Position numbers and translations under genes: made by a program
Part shown: positions 44,401-57,070 of the stretch, in pieces
How positions within the stretch are numbered: the first letter of the stretch is position 1
How the letters are laid out: every line of letters begins with the position of its first letter
From: Seriola aureovittata
Lineage: Eukaryota > Chordata > Actinopteri > Carangiformes > Carangidae
DNA: 64,000 nucleotides
NCBI RefSeq assembly: GCF_021018895.1
Contig: NC_079380.1
Coordinates: 10,978,236-11,042,235 of the forward strand
Direction: 5' to 3'
Notes under the pieces: model-generated
The model's database searches: none
The model's input: only the letters and a program-made list of their open reading frames with translations
Told to the model about the DNA's origin: nothing

Positions 44401-47037
44401 GGGAAAGAATGAGTAATCATTCCAATAGGATTTCAGTATGATCCAAGCAGCTTTGTAGCTAGGTGAGGCTAGCATGCTAAAGAAATATGAGATTTGAAAC
44501 ATGCAGGTACAAGGTGGTTTGGTTTCACTGTTGGAAAAAAAAATATCAGAAGAGGACACTAAACACAATGATGACCAAAACATGGAATGTTTAAACTGGG
44601 CCATTAACTGTTTTGTAAGTGATAATTAAGTTGTTTACAGGTTGATTACAGGACACACAAATTACATTAGCAACATGGACTCAAAAGGAAAAATAAATAA
44701 CACAATTAGCATATATCATTATCATTATGAACATGTTAGTATGTATGAGCAAGTTTCTCCCAAAGTAGAGGCACAAACTAGTTTAACTGACCCTCAAATG
44801 ATCTGTGACAGCAAATACAAGGGCAGATCTTAAATTACATATGATATATATAAACCAGAACTAGCTAATTCCAGTATATGTGAGAACGTAATCGCACATG
44901 TAAAGATATAATGCTGCTTTTTAACAATGTTATTTTGAAACTCCAAACATAATGTCACTGGGTGGATCAAACAAAGTCCATAGGGAACACCTACTTTGTG
45001 TGCAGTCTATTGCTACAGCAAGGAATTGTGGGGATGGCATGATTCCCTTTCCCTTCAAAGAGGAAGGTTCTGTGTTTCCTTGGCTAAAGGAGACAGGGAT
45101 TAAGTGTTGCAGGTCTTTAGCATTTAGAAAATTTCACAAGTCTTAAGCATTATGTTTCAAACTGTTATAATTAGGCAACAATTAGAGTTGGTTAACTTTA
45201 GACTATGAGTTTGGTTGTGTTGAAGATGAGGCTAACAATCTCTTAGGGATGTGTTTCTGTATTCTGTGCTAACATTGGTATTTCAGCCCAAGCCTATAAG
45301 CAGCTTTCAGATTATCATGATTGCACATGGATTCATTTTAGAGCAGCCTATATAAGACTAGAGATGTTTTTTTATTTAGTTTTCATATCATTAGGCCCTT
45401 GTCAGCTAATGTCTAACCTTTTAACATTCCTCCAACTAAAGACCCGAGATGTATACAGTATGTCATCAAGGTGAAAGTTCATTTTGTATTACAAAGACTC
45501 AGAGATTTATCTATTGTCATCATTACGTTAAATGACCGGGAAGAGCCGAGGACTAGATGACCTGTTCTTGCTCCTGCTGTGCTATCTGTTTTTCTGCACA
45601 GCTGAGTTTCTGGGGAGGGACTTGATGATGTCATCTTGACTTTGCAGGAAACTATCAGTAAGGCCATTGAGTTGATTAAGACAAGAAGCACACATCAACA
45701 CAGTCTTCGTCTTCATATTCCTGTAGCTTGGCATGGAGGGTGACTTTGACCAGAGGGCGTGGTTGAGGTGCTAAACAGAGCACACAGAGGCAGCAGCAGC
45801 AGCCTAAGCCTAGGGCTTGCCTGGGATTGTGTAACATGCAAGTCATGTTGTTAAAGTAAAATAGAGTTCACCTCACACCCTTTCTAGTCAAAAGTTAGTA
45901 CAGTCTGAATTTAATACCTTGACCATTAACCTCCAACTCAAGTATTTGTTTACATGCACATCTCAGGAACGTGAATGCGTTTTCTTGTCTTGTGTGGTTT
46001 AATTAATTAGTAAATTGACTTACGATTACAGTGCCAGTAAAGTTCAAATAAAATGGAAAGGAGCACGTCATCAAACCTATTTCAAACAAGACTGTTTTGG
46101 TGTCTTCTTTGTGAGATCTCATCTTGATATGGCTCTAAAACAAATAGACTTGTTATCACCCCAGGGTCAGAGCTGACGCTGGTCTAAGACCACGAAAACT
46201 CTGTCTTGTGATATGCTCTGTGCAACAGAATGATTTTCTTAGGTGGGTGATTTGCATCATAGAGGCTGCATGGTTTCTCACAAGCGCCTCTTGAGGTTTG
46301 TTGACTAAGGATATTGGAAGAGTAAAATCGAATAAATTGCAAAGGTGAAACACTATGAGCAGTTTATTCACTCAGTGCACATTGGGCTATTGCTTGCAGC
46401 CCTTATCCTAATTATGATTTCCTGAAAACGGATGCTCTCACTGGGGCTGTCATCTGAGAGAAAAGAATGGTATTGAAAATCATCTACGCCCCATGTCCCA
46501 TGTTAAAAACTGCAAGATTGAAAACATACCCAGTAGCCTGCAATGTCTGACTGAAGCCTGGCGGCTAGAAATACGACAAAATGGGTTAGCGTGATAAGGC
46601 CTAGGGAGGAGGCCTGTTTCTCTGACACACACGTACCTATAAAATGTGACCACCCATTGACTGAGAACAAATGACATGTGTCAGAGTCAAAAAAAATGCA
46701 CACAGCGCACGGCCCCCCCTTTCATATGCTGCTCTTTGTGCTGAAAATCGCTGAGCTATACACACACTGCAGTTCCCCTACACGCATGTGCTTTTCGCTA
46801 CACCACTGAACAGAGTATAAACATATTTCAGGATTGTGGTCTTCATACGGGCTCTCTGAATAATATTGTAACTCACCAGGCCTGCAGCCTAGACTAAAAC
46901 CTACCTGCACTGCCGTAGGACTTTGCCAATAGCCATCCGACACTTGCGCATATTTTTGCTTTAGTACAGTCATACAAATCCAATGGCTTTATTTCTGGGA
47001 CCACAAAAGTCTTCCTCATGGTAGGGGAATCCACCAT
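26861..47037 (-). CDS. camsap3: Calmodulin-regulated spectrin-associated protein 3 (microtubule minus-end binder)
   Basis: Seventeen coding exons, 5' to 3': 47037-46905, 40659-40397, 34359-34219, 33988-33902, 32640-32502, 32350-32211, 32103-32019, 31908-31866, 31776-31721, 31434-31362, 31278-29145, 29045-28921, 28629-28337, 28218-28125, 27639-27521, 27413-27295, 27160-26861. They encode 1,447 residues with frame kept throughout. The order is an N-terminal CAMSAP region (TFVVPEIKPLD, PVTRLLQSSELYCR), a CH domain at about 209-325 (SVADSLYNLQFI), coiled coils near 658-700 (ARLEEKRKAIEAQKKRIEAI), 797-830 and in exon 12, and a C-terminal CKK domain from about 1309 (KSNKFIIHNAI, NHFLILFRDSSCQFRA, TMSMSVDAFTI). 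CAMSAPs bind and stabilise free microtubule minus ends through the CKK domain. CAMSAP3 is the mainly epithelial member. Adjacency to xab2, as on human 19p13.2, supports CAMSAP3 over CAMSAP1 or CAMSAP2. The first two introns are about 6 kb each. Confidence 0.95.
32362..32414 (+). repeat. (GA)n microsatellite next to a splice acceptor
   Basis: On the minus strand it reads (TC)n and ends about 10 bp before the acceptor of camsap3 coding exon 6, so it serves as that exon's polypyrimidine tract. Confidence 0.85.
33475..33507 (-). CDS. camsap3: Candidate in-frame camsap3 microexon
   Basis: Between coding exons 4 and 5 a 33-nt segment with consensus borders (CTGACAG before, GTAAGT after) encodes CPTRWYWKLVP, exactly 11 codons. 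The flanking introns are phase 0 on both sides, so it can be included or skipped without shifting frame. Inclusion puts the peptide just before the CH-domain exon that starts LRYRKD, giving 1,458 residues. As I recall, a CAMSAP paralogue isoform carries a very similar tryptophan-rich insert here. The model above omits it as optional. Confidence 0.7.
34360..40396 (-). other. camsap3: camsap3 intron 2
   Basis: Intron of about 6 kb with no exon I can support. It contains a GC-richer patch at about 35700-35960 and another at about 36590-36800 in AT-rich surroundings, which may be regulatory or an alternative 5' end. A short (GA)n run sits at about 39808-39830. Short open frames here show no domain. 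Confidence 0.6.
40660..46904 (-). other. camsap3: camsap3 intron 1
   Basis: Intron of about 6.2 kb. It is mostly featureless AT-rich DNA. One exon-like segment at 45694-45770 is discussed as a finding; it does not keep the camsap3 frame. Confidence 0.6.
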
Positions 47038-47520
47038 GGCGAGTCTGTGAAAATTGGGAAGCGGTGCTGGCAAAAAAAAGGCTACAAGACAGTATAAAAA
47101 ATATTCAAGCAATCATTCTTTTAGTAGACTATTCCACCCGACCAGGGCTTGGATTACGGATGTGGGTTTTGTCGGGAAAATATCCGTCCCGGAGCTGCTT
47201 CCAAGCCAGTTAATGTCCTTTTCTGTTTGGTTATGGAAACGAAATCCCTGCTAAATTATGCCTTACGACCTAGCGAAGCCCCGACCCGCCGGGTTATTAG
47301 AGAAAACCGGACTATTCCCCTCGTTTTTGCCCTTCTTCGTCCGCATTGCTGTGTACCCAGTCCGCTGAACGGAGCTCCACTGAGAGCCCCGCCGATGACT
47401 GACTACCAGGTGCTCCACACTGGCATCACTCACTCACCCCGCCGACCAATAGAAATTAAGCTTGAGCGACGAGGGCGGGATTTCCCTGTGTTAACGCAGA
47501 CCAGCAATAGAGGTGTGGTG
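47038..47520 (-). promoter_or_regulatory. camsap3: camsap3 5' UTR and probable promoter
   Basis: This stretch is richer in GC and CpG than its surroundings. It holds a GGGCGG Sp1-type box near 47474 and a CCAAT-type box (GACCAATAG) near 47445. No TATA box is evident, as is usual for a housekeeping-type promoter. The transcription start is not resolved. Confidence 0.4.
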
Positions 47521-50174
47521 TGACTTTTGCTACAGGTGCATCTGCTGGAGCACAGGTGAAGGCCTGGAGGGGCACCTTTTTGACTGGGATGGTCAGACAG
47601 CGAAAAGTGGCCTAATAGAAATATTCTAGCAACACAATTTCCAATGGCGGAATAAGTATTCAAATACTTCACTTAAGTTGCAATACCACAATGTAAACAT
47701 ACTCCAATATAGGCTTGAGTAAAGCCTTAGATTCAAAATGTGTGAAAGTATTATCAGCAAAATATACAAAAAATATCAAAAGAACTCGATATACAGAGTG
47801 GCCCCTATCAGAAGTGCTGAATTACTAATACTGGTATGTTAAAATGTAAGCTGCATTTTAATATAACTTGTTTAGCAGGAGCTAATTCATTCCATTTTAT
47901 TAAGTGTTGGGTAGTTCATAGACCCTGCACACCGACGGTCCATTGCCACATATATTTTGTCTTATTTTTCCTTATTAGACCCTTTCTCAGGGTGTACATG
48001 CACAGACTGGGCTTGATTGACATCTCTCTCAAGCTCATGTTAATTTGAGTGAGTGACAATAACTATCATACTCTAGTACATGGAGCTTAGTGACCTCATG
48101 TAAATCCCAAGATAGCAGGTTTTTAATCAGCTACAATAACTGCAAACATTTATGTGGGGCCTTTAATCTGTAGTGATGAATTATATTTTTTGAATTGATT
48201 TTCTGTTTTGTGTGTAAAATCAAAATAACTAGCAACTGTATATGTTAGATAAATGTAGTGGCATGACAAGTACATTTACCTTTTTAAATGCATCAGCCTT
48301 GCTGTAGTGGGCAAAATCCCCTCAGGGTTGTACCCTCACAACTGAGATCTTGTAGATGAAAAACACTGATCACTGAAGCATCACATTATTGATTTATGCA
48401 ATTATATTAGCTTTTATATACTAGAGTAAAAATTTCATAATCATATCAATTTCCAATTATTGAGTTACTGTCTGGTAAAGATCAGCAGTGACAACAAATA
48501 CATGCAGATATGGTCAGTTTGTTTATATAGCTTATTGCCTTTTAAGCTGCCTGTAGTATAAAAAAGCTGCACTGGCAGGAGCAGAGTAAACATATTAAAT
48601 CTATGCAGGAAAAAAAGGATTTTATATTTGGGAAAATAGTTGAGTTGTTTGCTTCCAATTTTTCAGATTCTAGACAGTTTCTTTCCAATTGTTTTTGAAG
48701 TATTATTTCCAGTAGCACCATCCACATTGGAAAACAGAAATCTCAAGAGTGACTCATCACATGATGTTGCTCAAAGTTCCAAGTTCCATGCGCCCCACTG
48801 CAGTAACTTTGTAAGAGGATTACCTCTCAACTATGTTAATCTAATAATGAAAGAAAAAATTTTCTTCCTAGTCAGTAGTTTTCAATCAATTTAACTCTTA
48901 TGATGGGGTTGCAACAATTAAAAGCATAAAGATTTTTTCCATCAAACACTGAAGTAGTTCTACACCCTATAAATCCCTTAAGTAAATCTTCCAGCATACA
49001 TGGGTTGCACATGTATTGTTGAATCATGAACTTTTGCAAGACTATATAGCCAATGTAACATCAACAATGTGAGACTTTGATGCTTAGCTCCTGTTTCAGG
49101 TAAATGTTCCTTTAAACGCTTGCCCTGTGTTTTCAAGGGCAGACTTTCCTCTGTGAGATAAATCACCATATTTAACATATGCAAGTCCACTTTTATTATG
49201 AATGTGTTTTCAAGACATTGTATATAAAGTTTCAGAGATTCAAAGAGACGAGCTTGACACAGCCAGAATTACAGGTGCATAATTCACAAACAATACAACA
49301 CTTTGCAGTGTGGTAATAAGAAAACTTTCAATATTGTTGTTGTATACCAAAAGCTGTAATACTGTCTTGGGTCACAAGTAGACCCTCAAGAAGGCAGACT
49401 GAAAGTCCTTTCCAAAGCATTATTACCTATAGCCTCAAAAGTGACCAGTGAGACAAGTAAACTCCTGCAACTGTATTTATTGGTTTAGTTAACCATGAGT
49501 TCTTTTCAAAGTTTTGCACAACCTTCCTTATTGAATCAGTTGTAGAAACTGTTCCTTGAGTAATACATAATAAATGTACAACTAAAGCATGAATTTAATA
49601 ATTGGATTGTGACATATGTATACAAGTTAAGAAACCTTTTCAGAAACAATGGGCTTTGCAAGACTAGTGATCCTCAAGCCAACAGTGTGAGGCTTGAATG
49701 CTCAGCTACACTTTCAAATGAATGCTCCCTGTTGAACAAACTGTGCTCCTCCCCCATGTTTTCTAGGGCAGAGCTTCCTGTCAGAGAGAGATCTATGCAT
49801 TTATTAAGTGTACAAAAGAGTTTTCACTGTTAATTATTTTACAAAATGGAATTTGGAAACAAAGTCAGACTATAATAGACCAGTTAGTTATCATGTAACC
49901 ACATAAAGTATTTCATTATAGAAAATAGCTCAATTGCACAATTAGCTTGAGCCTCATACTTGATAAAGACTGACACCATGTGGGCAAAACAAGCAGGTTC
50001 ATATCTTTCTATACCAAACTATAGAAATCTACAAGGAAAACACTGCTATTCTCACTGTGTCACTCATCACATTCTATTAAAATAGAGTGTACACAACTGT
50101 ACAGCTACACAAATTTTAAAAATGAAGCCTATTCAATGACGATGAATGATGATTTTCAGTGAGTAAGTTATATT
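47521..50174. other. Intergenic between camsap3 and xab2
   Basis: No gene seen. It includes the xab2 3' UTR of unknown length. Two similar segments, about 49060-49195 and 49675-49800, share blocks such as CAACA-TGTGAG and AGGGCAGA and look like a diverged local duplication or two copies of one repeat. Confidence 0.55.
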
Positions 50175-53100
50175 TCAGTCATCTTTAAGGCCTCCAAAGA
50201 CAGCTGTGGGGACACTCTTCTGCTCAAGCTGCACCTCTGTAAAAGGCCATGAAAGGAAGACAATTAGTACATGAATTGTCATGAGTAAAACATGTATGCC
50301 TGAATGTTTAAACAAGTACAAATTTTTTTCAGTTTTGCTGCTGAGGCCAGGCCTGTCTATCACTCACCCTCCGGTCCTTGGTCATCATCTTCATCCTCGT
50401 CATCATCATCAATGTCGATCTCATCAGGATTGGCTTGTTTGGAAAGCTCAGCCAACTCACTGCGAGAAGTGTCACTCCTGCATAAGCAGATGAGGAAAAT
50501 ATGACTTAAGTGATTCCTTTGGAGGATGTAGTCCATTTTAATAAAGATACTTCTCGATGAAGTGAAAAGATGAACAACAAACCTAACAAAGAGAATCTTC
50601 TCTTTGGGCTTGGGTTTGTCCTGTTCAGCTTCTGCAGCAAGCTGCTGTGCTTTCTGCTCCAACATCTTCATGTCATCAATTCCCATTTGGCCTGGAGCAA
50701 GATCTGACACTGAATACACAATCAAAACATGGTCACATGATAAAAAATGGATGGACAAACACAGAAACATTAGAAAAGATATTACTACATTAACTCTTGT
50801 GCTGTTCTGGTGTGTAACCTCAGGATTTTATCAATATAATTCAAACATTCCCCTAACATCCCATACGGTGCATTCATGGTACCAGCCTAGTGAAGAAAAT
50901 TTTTGTCAGAGACTAACAAGCTAGTACAAGCTTACTCACCAGTGCCTGTGGCACTTGTTGTGGCCTTCAGCATCTGAGAGGACATAAAGTTGACCTGGGT
51001 GTTGTATGTGGCCTGGACACTGCGTTTGATCCTCAGCATTTCTCTAATGGTGTCCTCATTACCATGGCGGATCTCAAATTCTTTCCAGGTCTGCCAGAAA
51101 TTAGCTGTCACCTGAAAGATCAAGTTCATAAATAAGTTAAGAGCAATTATGAAGTATTTACACATCACTGATGGATATGTGTTATTTTATTCAGATAAAG
51201 CTAATGGCTGGAGGTGGTTTAGCTCACCCTTGGGTCACAGATCTGGGAGCAGTAGGAGTAGATTGCTCTGGCCCGATCAATCTCACCCAGTTTACTCTCC
51301 ATGTCAGCAAATCGCTGACACATATCCCTCGCATGCTCATCAGGAAGGACCTAGATAAATACAAAAAGTACATATCAGATTTGAATAAAACAACTGAACA
51401 CAATGTATGTGTTATTCTTTATCAATTTTTCAGAAAAAAGGGTTATTAAAGAAGGCAGCATAGGGATTTTCATTTGATCACGGAGAGCACAAAACAATGC
51501 TACCATACCTCAATAGCTTTTTGGTAAATTGCTCTGGTATAGGTAACTCCATAAATTTCAGCTGCTCTCTTGATGTAGATATTGAACATGTGATGTCTCT
51601 CCTCAGTTTCTACTGCCTGTGTTGCTCTTTCATAGACAGCCATGGCGTGTCGTGCCAACCCATACTCCTCCTCCAATTTGGCATACAACAGGTAAATTGC
51701 TGAAAAGCAAGGCATTGCAGTACATTTGATTTAAGTGTATTTTATTTAAAAGAAAACAATAATAATAATGTTGAATATACAAGAGTTGTCAATGTCATTT
51801 TAATAAAGCTACTTACTCTTGGCAAACTTGGCGGGGCAGCCATCCAGCGCTTGTTCAAATAAATCTCTCGCTCTCTCCAGCTTTTTGCCCCCATATCGAT
51901 CAATGAACTTGGTGAGGTAAGTGTTCCAGATGTCATACACATTGGGCCACCTGAAGAGAGCGATACCACGCTCATATGCCTAAAAAGGTGTTAACAAAGA
52001 CATTAAAGAATTCATTAAAAGGGTTCTGGGACAGAATAGGCACTGAAAGTAAATGTGGGTTTAGTTAATTAGCGGCATGTTATTACTTTGAAGCTTTCTT
52101 CAAAGTAGTTGTGCTCTTCAAGGAACATGGCATAATTGATAATGATCTGTGGCGTTGCGATGCGGAGGTCAATAATGCGGTCATACACTGCTTTTGTAGA
52201 CTGAGGAGAAAAAAAAAGGATGGAGAAAGAATTACATTAAACATCAACGAAGAGATAGCGATTCTCAGACCACTGATTAATAACTCAGAGTTTATCTGCC
52301 ATATGCTTTAAACCTACTGCACTTTGTTGGCTCATATAATATACTGGAAACTTAGACGTGTAGTGAACATACCTGGAAGGTGCCAAGACTCTCCTCCAAG
52401 TCTGCCAGCATAGACCAGACCTTCAAAGACTTGTACACTCTGTTCTGAACTGGCTCAGATGCATCAAAGTACTCTGCTTTCTTGGATGGGATGGCAGTAG
52501 CTTTCTATAGTCAAATCATTGAAGAAAAGCATTTTTACAAAAATTGAGAGGATTCATATGTTTAAAAAGGTACAATCAGGCACATTTCACTCATTTCTCA
52601 AATTTCCCATAATTTATGTGCAGGGACATGGAATTGTTTATCATTATCATTCATTTCTTTGTTGAGATTACAAAATCTCTAAACAAGCAGAGCTGCCCCA
52701 AATATATTTTCTAGTAAATGCTTTAATCTCCTAGGGTCATAAACTACCCAGTGTGCACTATGCACTTGGGTTTTGTTTCACCGAAAAGCAAGTGAACATC
52801 TGTACAATGTCTGAAAGGTGGAGAGAGCTAAAGACAAAGCAACCATCATGCAAAACTTCTAGATTAAAGATTATTACAATATGTAGTAGTAGGCTTTATC
52901 TATAGTCAACTGTATCAGTACTAAGGTGTTCAGTTTGAAAACATGCTCCTAAAAACATTAGTTTTCTAATATTGTTGTAGTTTCTAGGTCCTGCCACTAG
53001 ATGTTACCAAACATCGGTTATAAATGGTGCTACTATTTTACCTACTGCTCTCATAATAATGCCTGCAGATGTGATACAAATGTCTCACCCTCAGTATGCG

Positions 53101-56100
53101 CAGCGCCTGTTCATAGTTCTCGTGGCGAAGCTCCATCTCTCCATATTCACACCACACTGCAGCAAGGTCATCTACCTGCTTGTAGTTCACCTTGGTAGCC
53201 TTCTCAAATATTGTCCTGGCCTGAGTGAGTCAGTAAATATAAGACATATCAAGAATACAGAAACGCATCTGATCTGAAGTGCAAAAAGTTTGAGAATCCC
53301 TGTGGGAAGACCTCCATGACTTACATCATCCAGCTGCTCATTTTCCTCATAGAATTTTGCAAAGGAAACCCAGAGAGAGTGAGGCTTCCCTGTGGCCTTC
53401 ATTGGATCCACAGTCTGTACTGCTTCAGTATAAGTGTTGATAATCTGTTGAGAACATGGTGAGCATGGATTCATTAGTAATGTACTACATAAAGGCAGTG
53501 TTACCTATTTGGTGTTTGTTACCACTATGAATTGTGTGTACCCCGTCTAAACTATATGTAGAAAAAGACTTAAAACTCACCTGCCGTGGATTGCCCTCAT
53601 ACAACTTTACCCGCTTGTGCCACTCATGGACATTATGAGGGTTCTGTCTCAGCAGTACACTGTTCAAGAGGAGGGGCCGCCGCGCTATCAGCTGCTCAAA
53701 GCGGGCCAGTCTGAGCTCCAGGTCTATGTCATCTGGGAGGAGAGGAACAAAGAGTACAGCATACATGAGAAATGAAGTGAAAGCAACAAGTGTACACATA
53801 CAGAATGTATATTAATATTAATGAATCCAAACACACCATCTTCATCCTGCCCCATCTCAGCAGTGGTCTCCATCTTGGCAGCAATCATGCTCTCCTCAAA
53901 CTGGGCATAACTGTCAAACACTTGTGTGAAATCCCTTACTGTTACCACTGTAAGGATGGCCTCCTCATACACATCGCGGGCCTGAGAAAGCAAAGACAAA
54001 TAACTCAACTCAATCAAATTCATAAGTTTAATATAAAGCATAGCAGTATTTTGGATAAACAATTTTCAATATGTTAAGTGCTTTATGTTATGAATGAAAA
54101 TGGAAGCTATTTAGAGGAAACACACTTTCTCAAAGTGGCCACTCCTGATGTAATAGTCAGCCAAAGAGCACCAAAGTTTTCCAAGTTGGTCTGTGAAGCG
54201 AGTGAGGCCTCCTCGGATGATGGCTCCCACATTCAGAGAGGTCACCTTATCAGGGTTCTGGGAGATCAGGTCGCACAGCTCATGCCACAGCTGTCCAATA
54301 AACAAAAAAGTAGAATACTGATCTATCAATTTTCCTCTTCAGCTTTAAAAACAAAAAAACAAACAAGGCACATTGGGAGGTGCTTGGGATGAGAATAAAA
54401 TCTTACTTGATAGTTGGATTTGCCCTCTTTGGACACAAAGCTTTCATCATTGACAACAGCTGCTAGTCTCAAAGCTGCTTCATCCAAGCGGCCAACAGAA
54501 CGTAAGTAGTCTATGTATTCCTCTGCATTCTCTGGAGAAAGCTACATGGTACAGAGCGCAAACAGCACATTTTAATGAAATTTTCATTCATGTAGAAATT
54601 TTTTTACTACAAATTTTAACTTCATGATTTAATGTTGGCTTTCCTTTCAAATAGCAATTTCACCCATAAACAATAATCCTAGTTTGATGAGTGAATATGA
54701 TTATTAGGAAATGTATTAACTCTTAATCAACGTTAGGAGTTCTATATAGTATGATGTTGAAGCCTTTCAGTTTTTTTTGTTTTTTTTTAGCAAAACATCC
54801 TCCAGACTAAAACAGCAAATCCAGTAGCCTTTCACTTGGCTAAGAATCTTTAAACACTTACAGAAAATGTTTACAACATACATTGCAATATGAGTCATGA
54901 TTTCAGTTGGAATGGTAATTTTTTCATTTTAATTTAATTTAAATTAAAAATGATGGGAATGTGATTTTTGTACCAAACAAGCATGTCCGGTTACATATGG
55001 AGAATATGATTTGCAGGCTGAAGCATCTCTCTAGCATTACAATGCTTATTTATGGTATGTTGTGACACATTTAACATTATCAAAAAAGTTGCAGTTCCTG
55101 CGATTTGGATATTGCACTTGCCCATATTGCGATTTCAATTAAATTTCAATTAATTGTGCAGCCCTAATTCAGACCAGTTGTTCCATAATATGACATCCTG
55201 CTGTATCACATCCATTTCCTTATGATGCCAGTGAAAGTGTGCAAATACACTTATCAGTAATCTTTGTGCGTGACATCCTAAATGACAACTGCTGAAAGGA
55301 ACTGATTTGTGTACTATGTTCTCACCTTAAGGTACCTGCGATACACCCGGATAGCTGTCTCAGGCAGGGGCAGGTTACGAACAAAGCGGAGATACAGAGG
55401 CCAGATGCGTGGGTGCTGAGTGACAGGAAGAGCTCTGAGTGCACGGTCAAATGTTCGCCGACTTCTCGTGATCTTGCATTGAGACACAAGGAACTGGCAG
55501 TAATCTAGCCATATTCTAGGCATCTAGTTTAAGTAAAAACAGATAATTAGTTTCAATCACAACTTCCACAGACCATAGTATAATAGCATGTTTTTACTGT
55601 AAATATGTTCAGCATGGAGTTTTATAGGAAGTATTACCTTGTGCATGAATACCAGTGCCCTTTCATGGCAATTATTGACCTCCTCATAGGCTGTTTCAGT
55701 GATACATTTTCCTTTGACTTGTTTCCGTCTCTCTCTCAGATAACTGTACCACAGTTTATAGCTGTAAATAAAGGGACAATTGTTGTTAAAAAGAGTTAAA
55801 CCATAAGCAAATAGTTTAGTGCAAGGTCTTAAAAATTATATGGCCATTTTGACACTACCACCTAAATACTTATCTACTTCTTTTAACAATGCACAACAAT
55901 GTTAGTTACATTTTAAACAGTGACAATGTTTGACAAATTTCCAATTTTTATCACCGAATTACTCGTATTTAAGTAAAGTATAAATAAAACACTCTAAACA
56001 CCCCCTGTTTGTTAGTTACCTGCCAGGCAACTCTTTAAGAGCCCGCTCATATATCATGTTCAGGGTGGATTTGGGTCCGTTCTGTTTGAATTCGATGTAA

Positions 56101-56578
56101 CGCATCCAGCACTTGACTGAGTATGGGTTCCTGATGATCTCCTCTTCATAAGGCAGATCATCGTCCTCCTGACATAGCCGGAAATCACAGCACAAAACAC
56201 GTCAAACACAACTCAAGCTCAGTAGTATTAACTTTTGAAAGAGTTAACACTGTGCCTGCTAAAGCTAACATTAGCGCGATAGCGTAACTTTACTGCAACG
56301 TTAACAATGTTCATTCTAAATTAAATTAACCATTGACAGATTAACTATAATTTTTGTGAGTTCAGATTTTAACTACTTTAACAATTTAGAAGCCAAGCTT
56401 GTCTAACTACAAAATTCTTCCTAGTTTATTAATCACAACAACTTCGGCAGTTAAACACACAGACAGTAAAATTAGCTAGCTAACACTTCACAGTTCCGGT
56501 CAAACAATGATAGGTAGCAGTATACTGTATGGTATGACTTACAAACACAACATCAGTTTTTCCGTTTAAGGATGGCAT
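50175..56578 (-). CDS. xab2: XPA-binding protein 2 / pre-mRNA-splicing factor SYF1
   Basis: Nineteen coding exons, 5' to 3': 56578-56543, 56168-56020, 55761-55638, 55523-55326, 54541-54407, 54290-54126, 53981-53837, 53732-53581, 53444-53325, 53220-53089, 52504-52373, 52200-52087, 51979-51817, 51699-51509, 51350-51228, 51111-50940, 50709-50583, 50477-50368, 50236-50175. They encode 849 residues, near the usual vertebrate length of about 855. The protein is a chain of HAT (half-a-TPR) repeats, e.g. [37 protein letters not shown] and [17 protein letters not shown], followed by an acidic tail ([15 protein letters not shown]) and a conserved end ([13 protein letters not shown]). XAB2/SYF1 is a scaffold of the Prp19-associated spliceosome complex and also acts in transcription-coupled repair through XPA and CSA/CSB. 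Location is nuclear. It lies head-to-tail upstream of camsap3. Confidence 0.97.
54780..55170. mobile_element. Decayed DNA-transposon-like repeat in an xab2 intron
   Basis: The right end, GATTTCAATTAAATTTCAAT followed by TAATTGTGCAGCCCTAA, is a motif I know from the ends of abundant fish non-autonomous DNA elements. The left end is not visible. It lies wholly within the intron between coding exons 4 and 5. Confidence 0.4.
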
Positions 56579-56689
56579 TTCTTCCTAGAGAGTGAATGGT
56601 ACAGTAGAATGGCCTTTGCAGATAATAAGTAATGCTAACTTTAGCTAACACTAGGTTGCTGACTTTTCAAAGCGTGTAATCCTCGGTGG

Positions 56690-56775
56690 TAGTTTCCGGC
56701 TTCGTCACAGACTACGCCAGCACGTAACAATGGACAAAAACTACAAACGTCAAAATGTTTGTAGTCCGGAAGTAA
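56690..56775 (-). promoter_or_regulatory. xab2: Probable xab2 promoter with ETS sites and an inverted repeat
   Basis: Upstream of the xab2 ATG lie TTCCGG near 56694 and CCGGAAGT at 56766-56773, both ETS/GABP-type motifs typical of TATA-less housekeeping promoters. Next to the second is a perfect inverted repeat, ACTACAAAC (56740-56748) and GTTTGTAGT (56757-56765). The transcription start is inferred to lie within this region. Confidence 0.5.
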
Positions 56776-56779
56776 TGCT

Positions 56780-56999
56780 CAGTTAGTAAGCCCTGACAGA
56801 CAATGTTTTTTAATACTCTAAAATGTTATGCCCATAAAATGGATCTCGGATCAAATATCTAACGTGTGCTTTATGTGACATTTACAAAGGCTCTCTTTTA
56901 AATTATGTTGTGTCACCTTACCACAGGTAATATTAACTTTTCATTCATGGAGAGTAAGTTGGCTGTACGTACCTGCTGGCAGAAATCATTTTACAACAG

Positions 57000-57070
<71 letters not shown>

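Noticed and set aside
44335..44604. 89-codon minus-strand frame in camsap3 intron 1
   Set aside because: No recognisable domain, no splice context, composition like the surrounding intron.
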